Below, piece by piece: positions 25,523-34,349 of a DNA stretch of 64,000 bases. Numbering within the stretch: position 1 is the stretch's first letter; each line of letters starts with the position of its first letter. Source of the DNA: Peribacillus simplex (GTDB taxonomy: Bacteria > Bacillota > Bacilli > Bacillales > DSM-1321); NCBI RefSeq assembly GCF_030123325.1, contig NZ_CP126106.1, positions 3,128,001 through 3,192,000 of the forward strand, in the 5' to 3' direction. Position numbers and translations under genes: made by a program. The notes under the pieces are model-generated. The model was not told where the DNA came from, ran no database searches, and worked only from the letters and a program-made list of their open reading frames with translations.

Positions 25523-27028
25523 TTAGAGAATGACGCCTTCTTTAAAAATGCTTATCTCCCTAAAACCGAATTTTTCATTATTCGTTTGCTTTTTACCAGA
25601 TGAAAGTTCAAGAATGTATTGGAATAAATCTTCCTTTAATTCCTCGATCTTTCGACCTTCAATCAACTGCCCTGCATTATAATCAATCCAGTGTTTTTTA
25701 CGATTGGCTAAATCTGAATTCGTTGCTATTTTCACAGTTGGCACCGGTCCGCCAAATGGTGTACCCCTTCCCGTAGTGAATAAAACGATATGTGCACCCG
25801 CTGCTGCCAAAGCCGTCACCGAAACCAGGTCATTTCCAGGAGAATTGATTAAATTCAAACCATGCTTCACTACCCGTTCACCATATGGGCTAACATCCAC
25901 TACAGTCGCATGGCCGCCTTTTTGCGTGCACCCAAGTGATTTTTCCTCCAGCGTACTTATGCCGCCTTCCTTGTTTCCAGGTGAAGGGTTTTCATAAATT
26001 TCCTGATCATGGCGAATGAAATACTGTTTGAAATCATTAATAAGGCCAACGATTTTATTAAAGGTTTCTTCATCTCTTGCCCTGTTCATCAATATCGTTT
26101 CCGCTCCAAACATCTCAGGAACCTCTGTCAATATCGAGGTACCGCCATTGTCTACAATAAGGTCGGAAACAGCACCAACCAATGGATTAGCGGTAATGCC
26201 TGAAAAACCATCGGAACCCCCGCACTTCAAGCCTATTTTCAGCTTTGAAACCGGTACGGGCTTGCGTACGAACCCTTCCGCATACTCCACTAATTCTCCC
26301 ATTAAACGTAAGCCGCTCTCCAATTCATCTTGAACCTCCTGGGCTTTTAAAAATTTAATGCGATTTGGAGGAAATTCACCAATGACTTCTTTAAATGCTT
26401 CGATTTGATTGTTCTCACATCCTAATCCTACAACTAAAACCCCTGCTGCATTTGGATGTTGAGCCAAGGCAGCCAAAAGATTCTGTGTATGGGTCAAATC
26501 ATCTCCCAATTGAGAACAACCGTATGGGTGCGAAAAGTGAAGGACCCCATCTATTTGTCGATCTTTAAACTGCTCATTTCCCATTTTAGCGAGAACTTCA
26601 CATGTTTTATTGATGCAACCAACCGTGTTGATGATCCAGATTTCATTACGGATACCCACTTCCCCATTTTCACGGATATATCCTTGGAAGGTATGAATTT
26701 GACTTGGCTCTTTTGTATTTTGACTGCTAGGTTGATAGGAATAATCCAATATACCATGCAAACCGGATGCTAGATTATGTGTGTGGACCCATTCGCCGAT
26801 GGAGATATCTTCTTTAGCTTTTCCGATCGAGTAGCCGAATTTGATTACATCCTCCCCTCGGTTTACCGGTTTCACTAACATTTTATGCCCTTTAGGAATG
26901 TCATCACTTGCCTTGATATGGATCATTCCCCTGTCTTCCGTTTGAATCTGGAGGCTCTGTCCTTTATGAATTCCCTCCAAGGAAATAACAACATCATCAT
27001 TTGAATGCAATTGAACAAATTTATTCAT
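25523..27028 (-). CDS. uxaA: Altronate dehydratase UxaA (full-length, fused form)
   Basis: A 501-residue Fe2+-dependent dehydratase converting D-altronate to 2-keto-3-deoxy-D-gluconate. Residues 1-95 are the SAF-type small domain (KGHKMLVKPVNRGEDVIKFG), and about 110-495 the large domain with GYIRENGEVGIRNEIWI, the Cys motifs GLKCGGSDGFSGITANP and SLGCTQKGGHA, and FTTGRGTPFG. It is first in the uxaA-lgoD-uxaB unit; ATG 27028 has AAGGAGG. A second UxaA-type enzyme, split over two genes, lies at 49.8-51.3 kb. It is divergent from an AraC regulator, which probably controls it. Confidence 0.94.
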   Translation of the reverse strand: MNKFVQLHSNDDVVISLEGIHKGQSLQIQTEDRGMIHIKASDDIPKGHKMLVKPVNRGEDVIKFGYSIGKAKEDISIGEWVHTHNLASGLHGILDYSYQPSSQNTKEPSQIHTFQGYIRENGEVGIRNEIWIINTVGCINKTCEVLAKMGNEQFKDRQIDGVLHFSHPYGCSQLGDDLTHTQNLLAALAQHPNAAGVLVVGLGCENNQIEAFKEVIGEFPPNRIKFLKAQEVQDELESGLRLMGELVEYAEGFVRKPVPVSKLKIGLKCGGSDGFSGITANPLVGAVSDLIVDNGGTSILTEVPEMFGAETILMNRARDEETFNKIVGLINDFKQYFIRHDQEIYENPSPGNKEGGISTLEEKSLGCTQKGGHATVVDVSPYGERVVKHGLNLINSPGNDLVSVTALAAAGAHIVLFTTGRGTPFGGPVPTVKIATNSDLANRKKHWIDYNAGQLIEGRKIEELKEDLFQYILELSSGKKQTNNEKFGFREISIFKEGVIL

Positions 27029-27225
27029 TTTGTCCCCTCCTTATCATGAGTGAAGACGTTCAAAACCAAACGTCAATCCATTCAGAAAGCCCTTTCATTT
27101 TTCGCGTGAATTTTTTAATTTTTAAATCTATTTTAATTTTAACATCAATTTTTGAAATATAAATTGCATATTTTGCTATAAATATACTAATTCTTGTTGT
27201 ATTATACTTTCAGGAGATGAACGAA

Positions 27226-28095
27226 ATGAAAAAAATTCATAATGCATTAAATCATGATTTACTCTTCCCATTTTCTTTTGTCTATCAAGATACGAAAAGT
27301 CCCCAGAATGAATTGTCCGATCATATGCATGACTATTATGAAATTGTTTATGTTTATAACGGTAAGGGGACCTTTTTTATCGGTGATGTGTTTTATGATA
27401 TGCAGCAAGGGGATGTATTTTTGATCCCTAATAATACTATTCATAGGGCTTTACCCAATAAGGACGACCCTGTTACCTCCACCATTATCTTTTTCAGTCC
27501 CACATTGATATATAAAGATATGGTTGATGATTCTTTTTCATATTTACATTTGTTTGACCTGACAAAAAAGAGTAAGAATTATAAAATATCATTGCCGCAA
27601 AAGAAACAAGAAAAGATGGAGGAACAGCTACAACTCATCCTGCAAGAAACATCTAGCCAATCAATTGGATCGAGGCATGCTTGTTTGCTGACCGTTCATC
27701 AAATCATACTTGATTTATACCGTACCCGGATAAATGGCAAAGAAGATTTACCAGAGGGCAATGGCTATAGTTCAGAATGGATCAAAGATATTTTAATCTA
27801 TATCAATGAACATATCGATGAAGCATTGACTTTGACGACTCTTGCACAAAAAGCTTTGGTCAGTCCCCCTCATTTCAGCAGAGTTTTTAAGGAAACGACT
27901 GGAATTGGCTTAATAGTATATTTAAATACGAAAAGAATCATCAAGGCAAAGGAACTTTTACTGGAAACGAATCACACCGTTGCCCATATTGCTGAGATGT
28001 GCGGTTTTGAAAGCATGCCCCAATTTTTTCGCACCTTTAAAAAATACAATGAAAAGACGCCAGCAACATTTCGAAAAGAAAATCGGATGCGCTAA
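27226..28095 (+). CDS. AraC-family regulator with N-terminal cupin
   Basis: A 289-residue activator. Residues about 15-110 form a cupin sensor domain (HMHDYYEIVYVYNGKGTFFIGDV...DVFLIPNNTIHRA), and residues about 185-285 form the double HTH of AraC proteins (LTLTTLAQKALVSPPHFSRVFKETTG and HTVAHIAEMCGFESMPQFFRTFKKY). The gene is divergent from uxaA, about 200 bases apart, so it probably activates uxaA-lgoD-uxaB in response to a sugar acid bound by the cupin. ATG 27226 is 9 bases from AGGAG; the ATG at 27217 touches it and is unlikely. The divergent region is very AT-rich and I could not define operator half-sites. Confidence 0.9.
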   Translation: MKKIHNALNHDLLFPFSFVYQDTKSPQNELSDHMHDYYEIVYVYNGKGTFFIGDVFYDMQQGDVFLIPNNTIHRALPNKDDPVTSTIIFFSPTLIYKDMVDDSFSYLHLFDLTKKSKNYKISLPQKKQEKMEEQLQLILQETSSQSIGSRHACLLTVHQIILDLYRTRINGKEDLPEGNGYSSEWIKDILIYINEHIDEALTLTTLAQKALVSPPHFSRVFKETTGIGLIVYLNTKRIIKAKELLLETNHTVAHIAEMCGFESMPQFFRTFKKYNEKTPATFRKENRMR

Positions 28096-28112
28096 GCATG
28101 CCTAGTAAACAT

Positions 28113-28161
28113 GAAAAATGGAAGTGTCTTCCCTTGATATTTCCTTTGGGAGACACTTCCA
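28113..28161 (-). terminator. Terminator of the exuT-like gene
   Basis: On the minus strand TGGAAGTGTCTCCC pairs with GGGAAGACACTTCCA (one bulge), followed by TTTTTCATG. It lies just past the stop codon at 28179 and also backs onto the AraC gene. Confidence 0.78.
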
Positions 28162-28178
28162 TTCCAACAATCAATCTA

Positions 28179-29420
28179 TTACGCAGGCTTTACTATCGGT
28201 CTTACAAAACGGATGACTGCAAGCGATGCAACGATGGCCAATCCACCTGCAAGCAAGAATGCAACTGTGTATGTGCCTGAGGTATCGACAATATATCCTG
28301 TTAACGTCGGTCCGATGATTCCTGCTGTATTTGCCAAGAAATGCATAAACCCTCCAACAGATCCAACATTACCAGGGTCAACAACATCGTTGACGATTGC
28401 CCAGTAAATGGCACCAGTCAAATATAGGAAGAAGACGGAAAGTGCGACAAGCGTTACCGCACTGACCGTTGTGGATACAAGTCCGGCAAAACCGATACAT
28501 ACCGCCGATAAGAACAAACATGTTACAAGCACAAGCTTACGTGAGAATAAAACACCTTTTTGAGCGAATTTTTTAAAGAAGAAATCCGACACGAATCCAC
28601 CCAAAGCAAGTCCGATGAATCCAAAAATCCAAGGAATCACAGTAATGATGCTCATATTCTCTACACTTAGGCCGCGTGCATCGACCAAATAGCTTGGGAA
28701 CCAAGTTAAGAAAAAGAAGAGAATATAGTTGTAAGAAAAAAAGGCTAGAGCTGTAAATAAAACCGTTTTTTGTTTTAAATAAAAGGTGAATTTCAACTTC
28801 CCTTCCGATGTTGCCGCTACATAAGATTTCCCCGTATGTTTCTGTTCTTTTGACTCTGCAGGTTTTTCTTTAACGAACTTCCACCAGCAAATCGCCCATA
28901 TAAGACCAATCACCATTATGGCAATGAAAGAAACTCTCCATCCATATGAAATGGCAATAAATCCAACAATCGGACCTGCTATGGCACCACCAAGCGGCGT
29001 CCCGCTATTCGTCAAACCAACGACAGATGCCCGTTGATTCGCTGGGAACCAGTTATTCACCATCTTATTGATGGTTGCCGAAAGAGGGCCTTCGCCCATT
29101 CCAAACAAGATGCGGATGACGATCATACTGGCAAAACCGACTGCCAGTACTAGTGCACCACTGAATAAAGACCAAACGATCATCGCCACAAAAAGCGTAA
29201 GCTTTGCACCCCATTTATCGGACGCCATTCCACCAAGGAAATTAAATATGGCATAACCAACTGAAAAGCTACTAAAAATAATCCCCATCTGTGTTGCTGT
29301 TAAGGATAAATCATCTTGGATGAACGGAGCTGCAATGGACAGTGCAGATCGGTCCAGATAATTTATCACCCCTGCCAAGAACAAGAAAACGATAACCATT
29401 CCTCTACCATTTGAAAACAT
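28179..29420 (-). CDS. MFS hexuronate/sugar-acid permease (ExuT/GudP type)
   Basis: A 413-residue twelve-helix transporter of the anion:cation symporter family. The signature INYLDRSALSIAAPFIQDDL at the start and IRILFGMGEGPLSATINKMVNNWFPANQRASVVGLTNSGTPLGGA in the second quarter match hexuronate, glucarate and galactonate permeases. It probably imports the uronate or aldonate degraded by the surrounding uxa/uxu genes by proton symport. It follows the LacI-type repressor gene; the 160-base gap holds a cre-like box and a KdgR-type operator. The precise substrate is not decidable from sequence. Confidence 0.9.
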   Translation of the reverse strand: MFSNGRGMVIVFLFLAGVINYLDRSALSIAAPFIQDDLSLTATQMGIIFSSFSVGYAIFNFLGGMASDKWGAKLTLFVAMIVWSLFSGALVLAVGFASMIVIRILFGMGEGPLSATINKMVNNWFPANQRASVVGLTNSGTPLGGAIAGPIVGFIAISYGWRVSFIAIMVIGLIWAICWWKFVKEKPAESKEQKHTGKSYVAATSEGKLKFTFYLKQKTVLFTALAFFSYNYILFFFLTWFPSYLVDARGLSVENMSIITVIPWIFGFIGLALGGFVSDFFFKKFAQKGVLFSRKLVLVTCLFLSAVCIGFAGLVSTTVSAVTLVALSVFFLYLTGAIYWAIVNDVVDPGNVGSVGGFMHFLANTAGIIGPTLTGYIVDTSGTYTVAFLLAGGLAIVASLAVIRFVRPIVKPA

Positions 29421-29462
29421 AAAGTACCCCCCTATACGTTTCTATAAATGCAGCAGCATCTT

Positions 29463-29476
29463 TGGAAACGTTTCCA
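29463..29476. promoter_or_regulatory. cre-like box upstream of the exuT-like gene
   Basis: TGGAAACGTTTCCA is a perfect palindrome matching the CcpA consensus TGNAANCGNWNNCA. It lies about 45 bases upstream of the permease start, so glucose repression through CcpA is likely. Confidence 0.65.
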
Positions 29477-29512
29477 TTTAATAACCAAGAGTAAAGCCTA
29501 TATGACCTTTAA

Positions 29513-29526
29513 CTAAACCGGTTTAG
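29513..29526. promoter_or_regulatory. KdgR-type operator upstream of the exuT-like gene
   Basis: CTAAACCGGTTTAG is a perfect 14-base palindrome with the central CG of LacI-family sites. The same motif occurs twice before kdgK, and the intervening LacI-type gene is the obvious regulator. Confidence 0.75.
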
Positions 29527-29567
29527 AATTCCCGTAAAAAAAGCGCTTTCTTTTTCACAGGAATTCT
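29525..29567 (-). terminator. Nested hairpin after kdgR, possible terminator with embedded AAAGCGCTTT
   Basis: AGAATTCC and GGAATTCT are perfect outer arms. Inside, GAAAGCGCTTTTTTT forms a second self-complementary stem ending in a T-run on the minus strand, 12 bases past the kdgR stop codon. AAAGCGCTTT also resembles the core of a cre box. Either reading is possible. Confidence 0.4.
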
Positions 29568-29578
29568 TACAACAGGTT

Positions 29579-30589
29579 CTAGCAAGAATTCCTTGCAAGC
29601 AAAGTCGGTTTCAAGCGATGAACGCTTGTATCCTCTTTTCCTGTTTTATTAATTTGACTAAGCAGTAACTCTGCTGCCAAGTTGGCCATTTCAATGGCTG
29701 GCTGATTAACCGTTGTGATGGTCGGTGTATAGAAACTGGCATAGGGTACATCATCGATCCCTATTACCGCTATGTCATCAGGTATATTGATTTCGTGCTG
29801 TTTCATATAACGCAACACTTCATTAAGTACGATATCATTTCCTGCCAATATGGCTCGAGGCGGCTTTTCCAATTCGAAAAATTCTGAAAGTGCAGCCGGA
29901 ATTTCATCTGCGTTCACTGTTTTAATATATTCTGAATTGAATGGTATCCCATGTGACGCGAGGGAATCCTTGTACCCTTGAATCCGTTCGATACGGGGAC
30001 TGATATCGCGTATTATTGAAGTGGTTATGATTGCAATGGTTTCATAACCCTTTTCAATAAACCTGTCGATCGCTAATTTGGAAGCAAGGTGATTATCGAG
30101 CATGACAGTTGCAATATCCAATTCTTCGATCGTCCTATCCATGAATACAATCGGGAAATGATCACTCTTCATACGTTGATATAAATCAAGATTGTCTCCT
30201 GTGGGGAAAATGATAATCCCATCCACTTGTTTAGCTCTTAGCATTTCAATATAATTCTTTTCCTTTTCAGGATTGTCATCTGCATTGCATACGATAATAT
30301 GGAACCCTTGTTCGTAAAAGTAGTTTTCTATAGCTCTAATAACTTGCGTTGAAAACGTATGAAGGATATTGGCAACCACTACCCCAACGGTAAAAGTGGA
30401 TTTTTGCTTTAAACTGCGTGCTATTATATTAGGCTGATAGTTTAACTCTTCTATTGTTTCTTCAATCTTTTTCCTGGTTTTTTCACTCATATATTCGTAA
30501 CGTTTGTTAAGGTATTGGGAAACTGTGCTTTTAGATACTTTAGCGTGATTGGCGACATCAGTAATTGTAATGGTTTTCAATTCATTCAT
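29579..30589 (-). CDS. kdgR: LacI-family transcriptional repressor (KdgR-like)
   Basis: A 336-residue repressor. Residues 7-60 are the LacI HTH and hinge (ITDVANHAKVSKSTVSQYLNKR, PNIIARSLKQK); the rest is a periplasmic-binding-protein-like effector domain ending in GIDDVPYASFYTPTITTVNQP. The HTH reads closely like Bacillus KdgR, which represses 2-keto-3-deoxygluconate genes. It lies between uxuB and the exuT-like gene, and three CTAAACCGGTTTAG-type sites flank the locus. A perfect TATAAT lies upstream at 30651-30656 on the minus strand, so it may have its own promoter. ATG 30589 directly abuts AGGA; TTG 30580 is better spaced. Confidence 0.85.
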   Translation of the reverse strand: MNELKTITITDVANHAKVSKSTVSQYLNKRYEYMSEKTRKKIEETIEELNYQPNIIARSLKQKSTFTVGVVVANILHTFSTQVIRAIENYFYEQGFHIIVCNADDNPEKEKNYIEMLRAKQVDGIIIFPTGDNLDLYQRMKSDHFPIVFMDRTIEELDIATVMLDNHLASKLAIDRFIEKGYETIAIITTSIIRDISPRIERIQGYKDSLASHGIPFNSEYIKTVNADEIPAALSEFFELEKPPRAILAGNDIVLNEVLRYMKQHEINIPDDIAVIGIDDVPYASFYTPTITTVNQPAIEMANLAAELLLSQINKTGKEDTSVHRLKPTLLARNSC

Positions 30590-30764
30590 TCCTGTCGTAT
30601 GGTTTCAAATCTCTAATACCAAAATGGCTTAGATATATAAGGAATATTCTATTATAATAAGGAAAGCTTTACAATCACCTTCTGATGCAGTAAAAAGTCA
30701 ATTTCCCATACCGTGGAACTAATTTAATCACGGTCACTTGTTTACCTTTTTATTGGACCTGAAT

Positions 30765-31601
30765 TCAGACACCTGAGTATGCCATGAAACCACCATCGAC
30801 TGGTACAGTAATTCCTGTTACGAAGCCCGAATAGGATTCATCAACGAGCCAAAGCAATGTACCAAGTAAATCTTCAGGCTGCCCAAAGCGCTTCATTGGT
30901 GTTGAAGTAATGATTTTATTAGATCTTGCCGTCAGGCTGCCATCTTCATTAAGCAGAAGATCCCGATTTTGCTTCGTCAAAAAGAATCCTGGAGCAATGG
31001 CATTCACCCGTAAACCTTCCTCGGCAAAATGAACAGCCATCCACATGGTAAAATTATTTATTGAAGCTTTGGCAGCACTATATGCTGGTACTTTAGTCAT
31101 TGGAGCGTAGGCGCTCATGGAAGATACATTTACTATGACTGGTGCTTCCACTTGCAATAACTCTTTCCCAAAAACCTGACTGGCCAAAAATGTACCGGTG
31201 AAATTACTGGCAAAAACCTGGGAGAAACCATCTTCATCCAAATCAAAAAAGGATTTTCCTTCTGCTTCTTCCCCATATTTCTCTGGAGCTGTAATGGCAT
31301 CAGGGTGATTGCCTCCTGCACCATTTATTAATAGATCCACTCTTCCGAACGATTCTATTATTTTCCCTTTTGCATTTTCCAATGAGGTTCTATCCAAAAC
31401 GTCTGCCGCGATGGATATCGCAGTACCCCCAGTTTGTTCAATGAGTTCGACCACTTCTTGCCCTTTTTCCGCCGTTCTGTTCAATATGGCTATCTTGACA
31501 CCATGACGGGCCAATTCCACCGCCATTTTGGAACATAAAACACCGCTGCCTCCAGTGATCACTGCCACCCTGTTCGATAAGTTTTCATGAATGGGAATCA
31601 T
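30765..31601 (-). CDS. uxuB: D-mannonate oxidoreductase, SDR type (UxuB/YjmF)
   Basis: A 278-residue short-chain dehydrogenase that interconverts D-fructuronate and D-mannonate with NAD(H). The cofactor motif VAVITGGSGVLCSKMAVELA, the NGAGGNHPDA stretch, the catalytic Ser in VNVSSMSAYAP and the YSAAK motif are in order. Length and context equal Bacillus YjmF. Its ATG overlaps the uxuA stop by 4 bases (ATGA), so the two are translationally coupled. It is the last gene of the kdgK operon. Confidence 0.93.
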   Translation of the reverse strand: MIPIHENLSNRVAVITGGSGVLCSKMAVELARHGVKIAILNRTAEKGQEVVELIEQTGGTAISIAADVLDRTSLENAKGKIIESFGRVDLLINGAGGNHPDAITAPEKYGEEAEGKSFFDLDEDGFSQVFASNFTGTFLASQVFGKELLQVEAPVIVNVSSMSAYAPMTKVPAYSAAKASINNFTMWMAVHFAEEGLRVNAIAPGFFLTKQNRDLLLNEDGSLTARSNKIITSTPMKRFGQPEDLLGTLLWLVDESYSGFVTGITVPVDGGFMAYSGV

Positions 31602-32674
31602 GATTTTTCACCTAATTTAGTAGCTTCATATGCATCCCATAATCCGAGCAAATACATGATTCCCAATGCTCGGTCATATAAACCGTAACCTGGGCGGCAA
31701 ACTTCACCCCATATATGGCGGCCATGATCCGGTCTGACATAACCAGTATAATTTTGCTTATTCAATTCTTCCACAACGCCCTGTATATTGATCGATCCAT
31801 CCTGTGTATGATGGGATGTTTCCACAAAGTCACCGTTTTCATAGATCTTCACATTGCGTATATGGGAGAATGGCGAACGGTTTGCATACTTTTTAGCCAC
31901 CTGGACCATATCATTTTCAGGGTTTGCCCCCATCGATCCTGTACACAAGGTAAACGCATTCGATGGTGAATCCGAAATCGAAATCAGTTTTTCATAGCTC
32001 GACTCTCCGGTGATGATTCTTGGCAGGCCAAAAATGGACCATGGCGGATCATCCGGATGTATTGCCATTTTTATACCGCAAGCCTCTGCAACAGGTAATA
32101 TTTCTTTTAGGAATATTTCAAGATTCGCCCATAGCTGCTCTTCGTCCACAGTTTTGTAAGCTTCGAATAATTCAGAAATTCGATCCATCTTTTCTGGTTC
32201 CCAACCTGGTAAAGTTAAATCTGAAGCTTCCGTTACAGTACGAATTAAATCTTGCGGATCTAACGTATCCACTTTCGCCTTTTCATAAAACAGGGCAGTT
32301 GAGCCATCTTCCAAAGGATGGAACATTTCCGTCCGAGTCCAATCAAAGATCGGCATGAAGTTATAACAAATGACTTTCACTCCAGCTTCTGAAAGATTCC
32401 GGATCGTCTCTTTGTATTTCTCTATATATATCATGCGGTCTTCGTTACCCAATTTAATCGATTCATGGACGTTTACACTTTCTACGACATCCGTGTGAAA
32501 GCCAAATGATTGGATATACTTAATTTCTTCTTGAATTTCTTCCTTTTCCCAAACCTCACCAACAGGTTTTTGGTGAAGTGCCCAGACAATCCCTTTCACT
32601 CCAGGAATCTGTTTAATGTGCTCCAACGTAACGGTATCATTGTCTTTCCCGTACCATCTAAATGTAATGTTCAT
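31598..32674 (-). CDS. uxuA: Mannonate dehydratase UxuA
   Basis: A 358-residue enzyme converting D-mannonate to 2-keto-3-deoxy-D-gluconate, the substrate of KdgK. The N-terminal MNITFRWYGKDNDTVTLEHIKQIPGVKGIVWALH, the metal-ligand region CGIKMAIHPDDPPWSIFGLPRI and C-terminal GYVRPDHGRHIWGE...PGYGLYDRALGIMYLLG are all hallmark segments. Of two consecutive ATG codons the second (32674) is better spaced from GGAGG. It is 12 bases after kdgA and overlaps uxuB. Confidence 0.95.
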   Translation of the reverse strand: MNITFRWYGKDNDTVTLEHIKQIPGVKGIVWALHQKPVGEVWEKEEIQEEIKYIQSFGFHTDVVESVNVHESIKLGNEDRMIYIEKYKETIRNLSEAGVKVICYNFMPIFDWTRTEMFHPLEDGSTALFYEKAKVDTLDPQDLIRTVTEASDLTLPGWEPEKMDRISELFEAYKTVDEEQLWANLEIFLKEILPVAEACGIKMAIHPDDPPWSIFGLPRIITGESSYEKLISISDSPSNAFTLCTGSMGANPENDMVQVAKKYANRSPFSHIRNVKIYENGDFVETSHHTQDGSINIQGVVEELNKQNYTGYVRPDHGRHIWGEVCRPGYGLYDRALGIMYLLGLWDAYEATKLGEKS

Positions 32675-32686
32675 CATGCACCTCCA

Positions 32687-33307
32687 TTATTCCGCAATTT
32701 TTTGCATGTATTTTCGGCTTAATTCCACTGCGGCTTCATAGCCGCCATTTTGATAGGCTTTGTTCAAGTCACTGCCGATCCCGATTGCTACCGCGCCTGC
32801 ATTCAGCCAGTCCTTCATGTTATCCAAATTAATTCCGCCAGTTGGCATGATTCTTACATTGGGCAATGGACCATTAACCGACTTGATGAAAGAAGGCTCA
32901 AAATGGTTTGCCGGAAATAACTTCAAAACATCACAACCTGCTTCCAATGATATAGCCATTTCTCTAATTGTCATGCATCCAGGCATATAGGGGATGCCGT
33001 ATCGATTACAAAGTTCGGCTACGCCATTGACAAAATAGGGACTGACGATAAATTTGGCGCCAGCTAAAATCGCATGCCGAGCCGTTTCAGAATCAAGTAC
33101 AGAGCCTGCTCCCAATAGTGCATCCGTATTTTGCAGTTCTTTGAAAGCTTCTTCAATTCCCGGTGTTGTATAAGTCAATTCGATTGCCTGAATACCGCCT
33201 TCCACAGCTGCTTTAGAAAGTTGCGCCGCCTCCTTTGCATCATGTCCCCGGATAACAGCTACAACTTTCGTTTCCGTTATTCGATGTATGATTGAATGTT
33301 TATCCAT
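32687..33307 (-). CDS. kdgA: KDPG aldolase (2-keto-3-deoxy-6-phosphogluconate aldolase), copy 1
   Basis: A class I aldolase of 206 residues that splits KDPG into pyruvate and glyceraldehyde 3-phosphate. Glu in IQAIELTYTT, the GAGSVLD segment, the Schiff-base Lys in CDVLKLFPANHF and the phosphate loop RIMPTGGI are in order. ATG 33307 follows GGGGG and GTAGG; a longer frame upstream overlaps yjmD and has no ribosome binding site. It follows yjmD by 13 bases. A paralogue lies at 41745-42377 beside a second kdgK. Confidence 0.94.
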   Translation of the reverse strand: MDKHSIIHRITETKVVAVIRGHDAKEAAQLSKAAVEGGIQAIELTYTTPGIEEAFKELQNTDALLGAGSVLDSETARHAILAGAKFIVSPYFVNGVAELCNRYGIPYMPGCMTIREMAISLEAGCDVLKLFPANHFEPSFIKSVNGPLPNVRIMPTGGINLDNMKDWLNAGAVAIGIGSDLNKAYQNGGYEAAVELSRKYMQKIAE

Positions 33308-33320
33308 AACTCCTACCCCC

Positions 33321-34340
33321 TTAATTAAAAACGATGATCGCTTTTCGAACTTGTTCGGGATGATTTTCAACAAAATTAAATGCTTCCTGGATATCATCGA
33401 GCGAAAATGTATGGGTAACTAAACCTTCATGTCTGAGTTTTCCTTCATTTAAAAGTTTGACCACTTTTGGGAACTGATCGGTTTGCAATCTAGACCCTTT
33501 CACCGATACTTCCTTTTTTGTGATTGGTAACTGGGAAACCGATGAAGGACGTTCATCAAAACCGAGTACGACAATCCGCCCCGCCGTTGACACGACATCG
33601 AAAGACAATTCAAATGTCATCGGCAAGCATACTGCATCAATGACGACGTTGGCCCCTTCGCCATTCGTCCATTCTTCCACTCGTTTTTGAACATCTTCTT
33701 TTCCCGCATGGACGGTGATATCGGCGCCGCTTTCTTTAGCGAATTCCAAACGCTCATCACTTAAATCCGTGATCATCACTGATGCTCCTTGAAGCTTTGC
33801 CATCTTTAATATGCAAATCCCAATAGGCCCAGCTCCCTGGATAAGCACTGTTTCCCCTTCCTCCACTTCGCCCCTCCATACGGCCTGTGCGCCGATAGTG
33901 TATGGCTCAGCCAATACTATTTCTTCCCAAGCTAAAGCAGAATCCACAACATGTAATTGTTTCTCCGGAAGGACGAACCATTCCCTCATTCCACCATCTT
34001 CATGCACGCCAAAAACGGACAGTTTTCCACAAACATTTTGGCGGCCTTTGCGGCAGGCATAACACTCCCCGCAATAACTGATGGGCTCAATAACAACGTG
34101 GTCCCCCACTTTTATGCCCGAGACACCTTTACCTATCTCCACAACCTCTCCCGCTACTTCATGCCCAACGACTCGCGGCAGTGTAGCAAGAGGATTCGTA
34201 CCATGGTAAATATGCATATCCGATCCGCAAATCCCGACTCTTTTTACTTTTACAAGGACATCCGTCGAGTTCGAAATCCGTGGTTTTTCCACTTCTTGAA
34301 TGATAAGTTCATGAGCTTGCCGTACTTGAACCGCTTTCAT
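33321..34340 (-). CDS. yjmD: Zinc-dependent alcohol dehydrogenase, YjmD-like
   Basis: A 339-residue MDR enzyme, the same length as the B. subtilis YjmD encoded in the exu operon. It has the catalytic zinc motif GHEVAGEVVEIG, structural-zinc Cys (CGECYACRKGRQNVC), and the NAD motif IQGAGPIGI. It probably oxidises or reduces a hexonate or uronate at a secondary alcohol, but YjmD has no settled substrate. It differs from the LgoD-like protein at 24.5 kb. ATG 34340 follows AGGTGG; the GTG three codons upstream is less well spaced. It is directly after yjmC in the operon. Confidence 0.87.
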   Translation of the reverse strand: MKAVQVRQAHELIIQEVEKPRISNSTDVLVKVKRVGICGSDMHIYHGTNPLATLPRVVGHEVAGEVVEIGKGVSGIKVGDHVVIEPISYCGECYACRKGRQNVCGKLSVFGVHEDGGMREWFVLPEKQLHVVDSALAWEEIVLAEPYTIGAQAVWRGEVEEGETVLIQGAGPIGICILKMAKLQGASVMITDLSDERLEFAKESGADITVHAGKEDVQKRVEEWTNGEGANVVIDAVCLPMTFELSFDVVSTAGRIVVLGFDERPSSVSQLPITKKEVSVKGSRLQTDQFPKVVKLLNEGKLRHEGLVTHTFSLDDIQEAFNFVENHPEQVRKAIIVFN

Positions 34341-34349
34341 TTCTCCCAC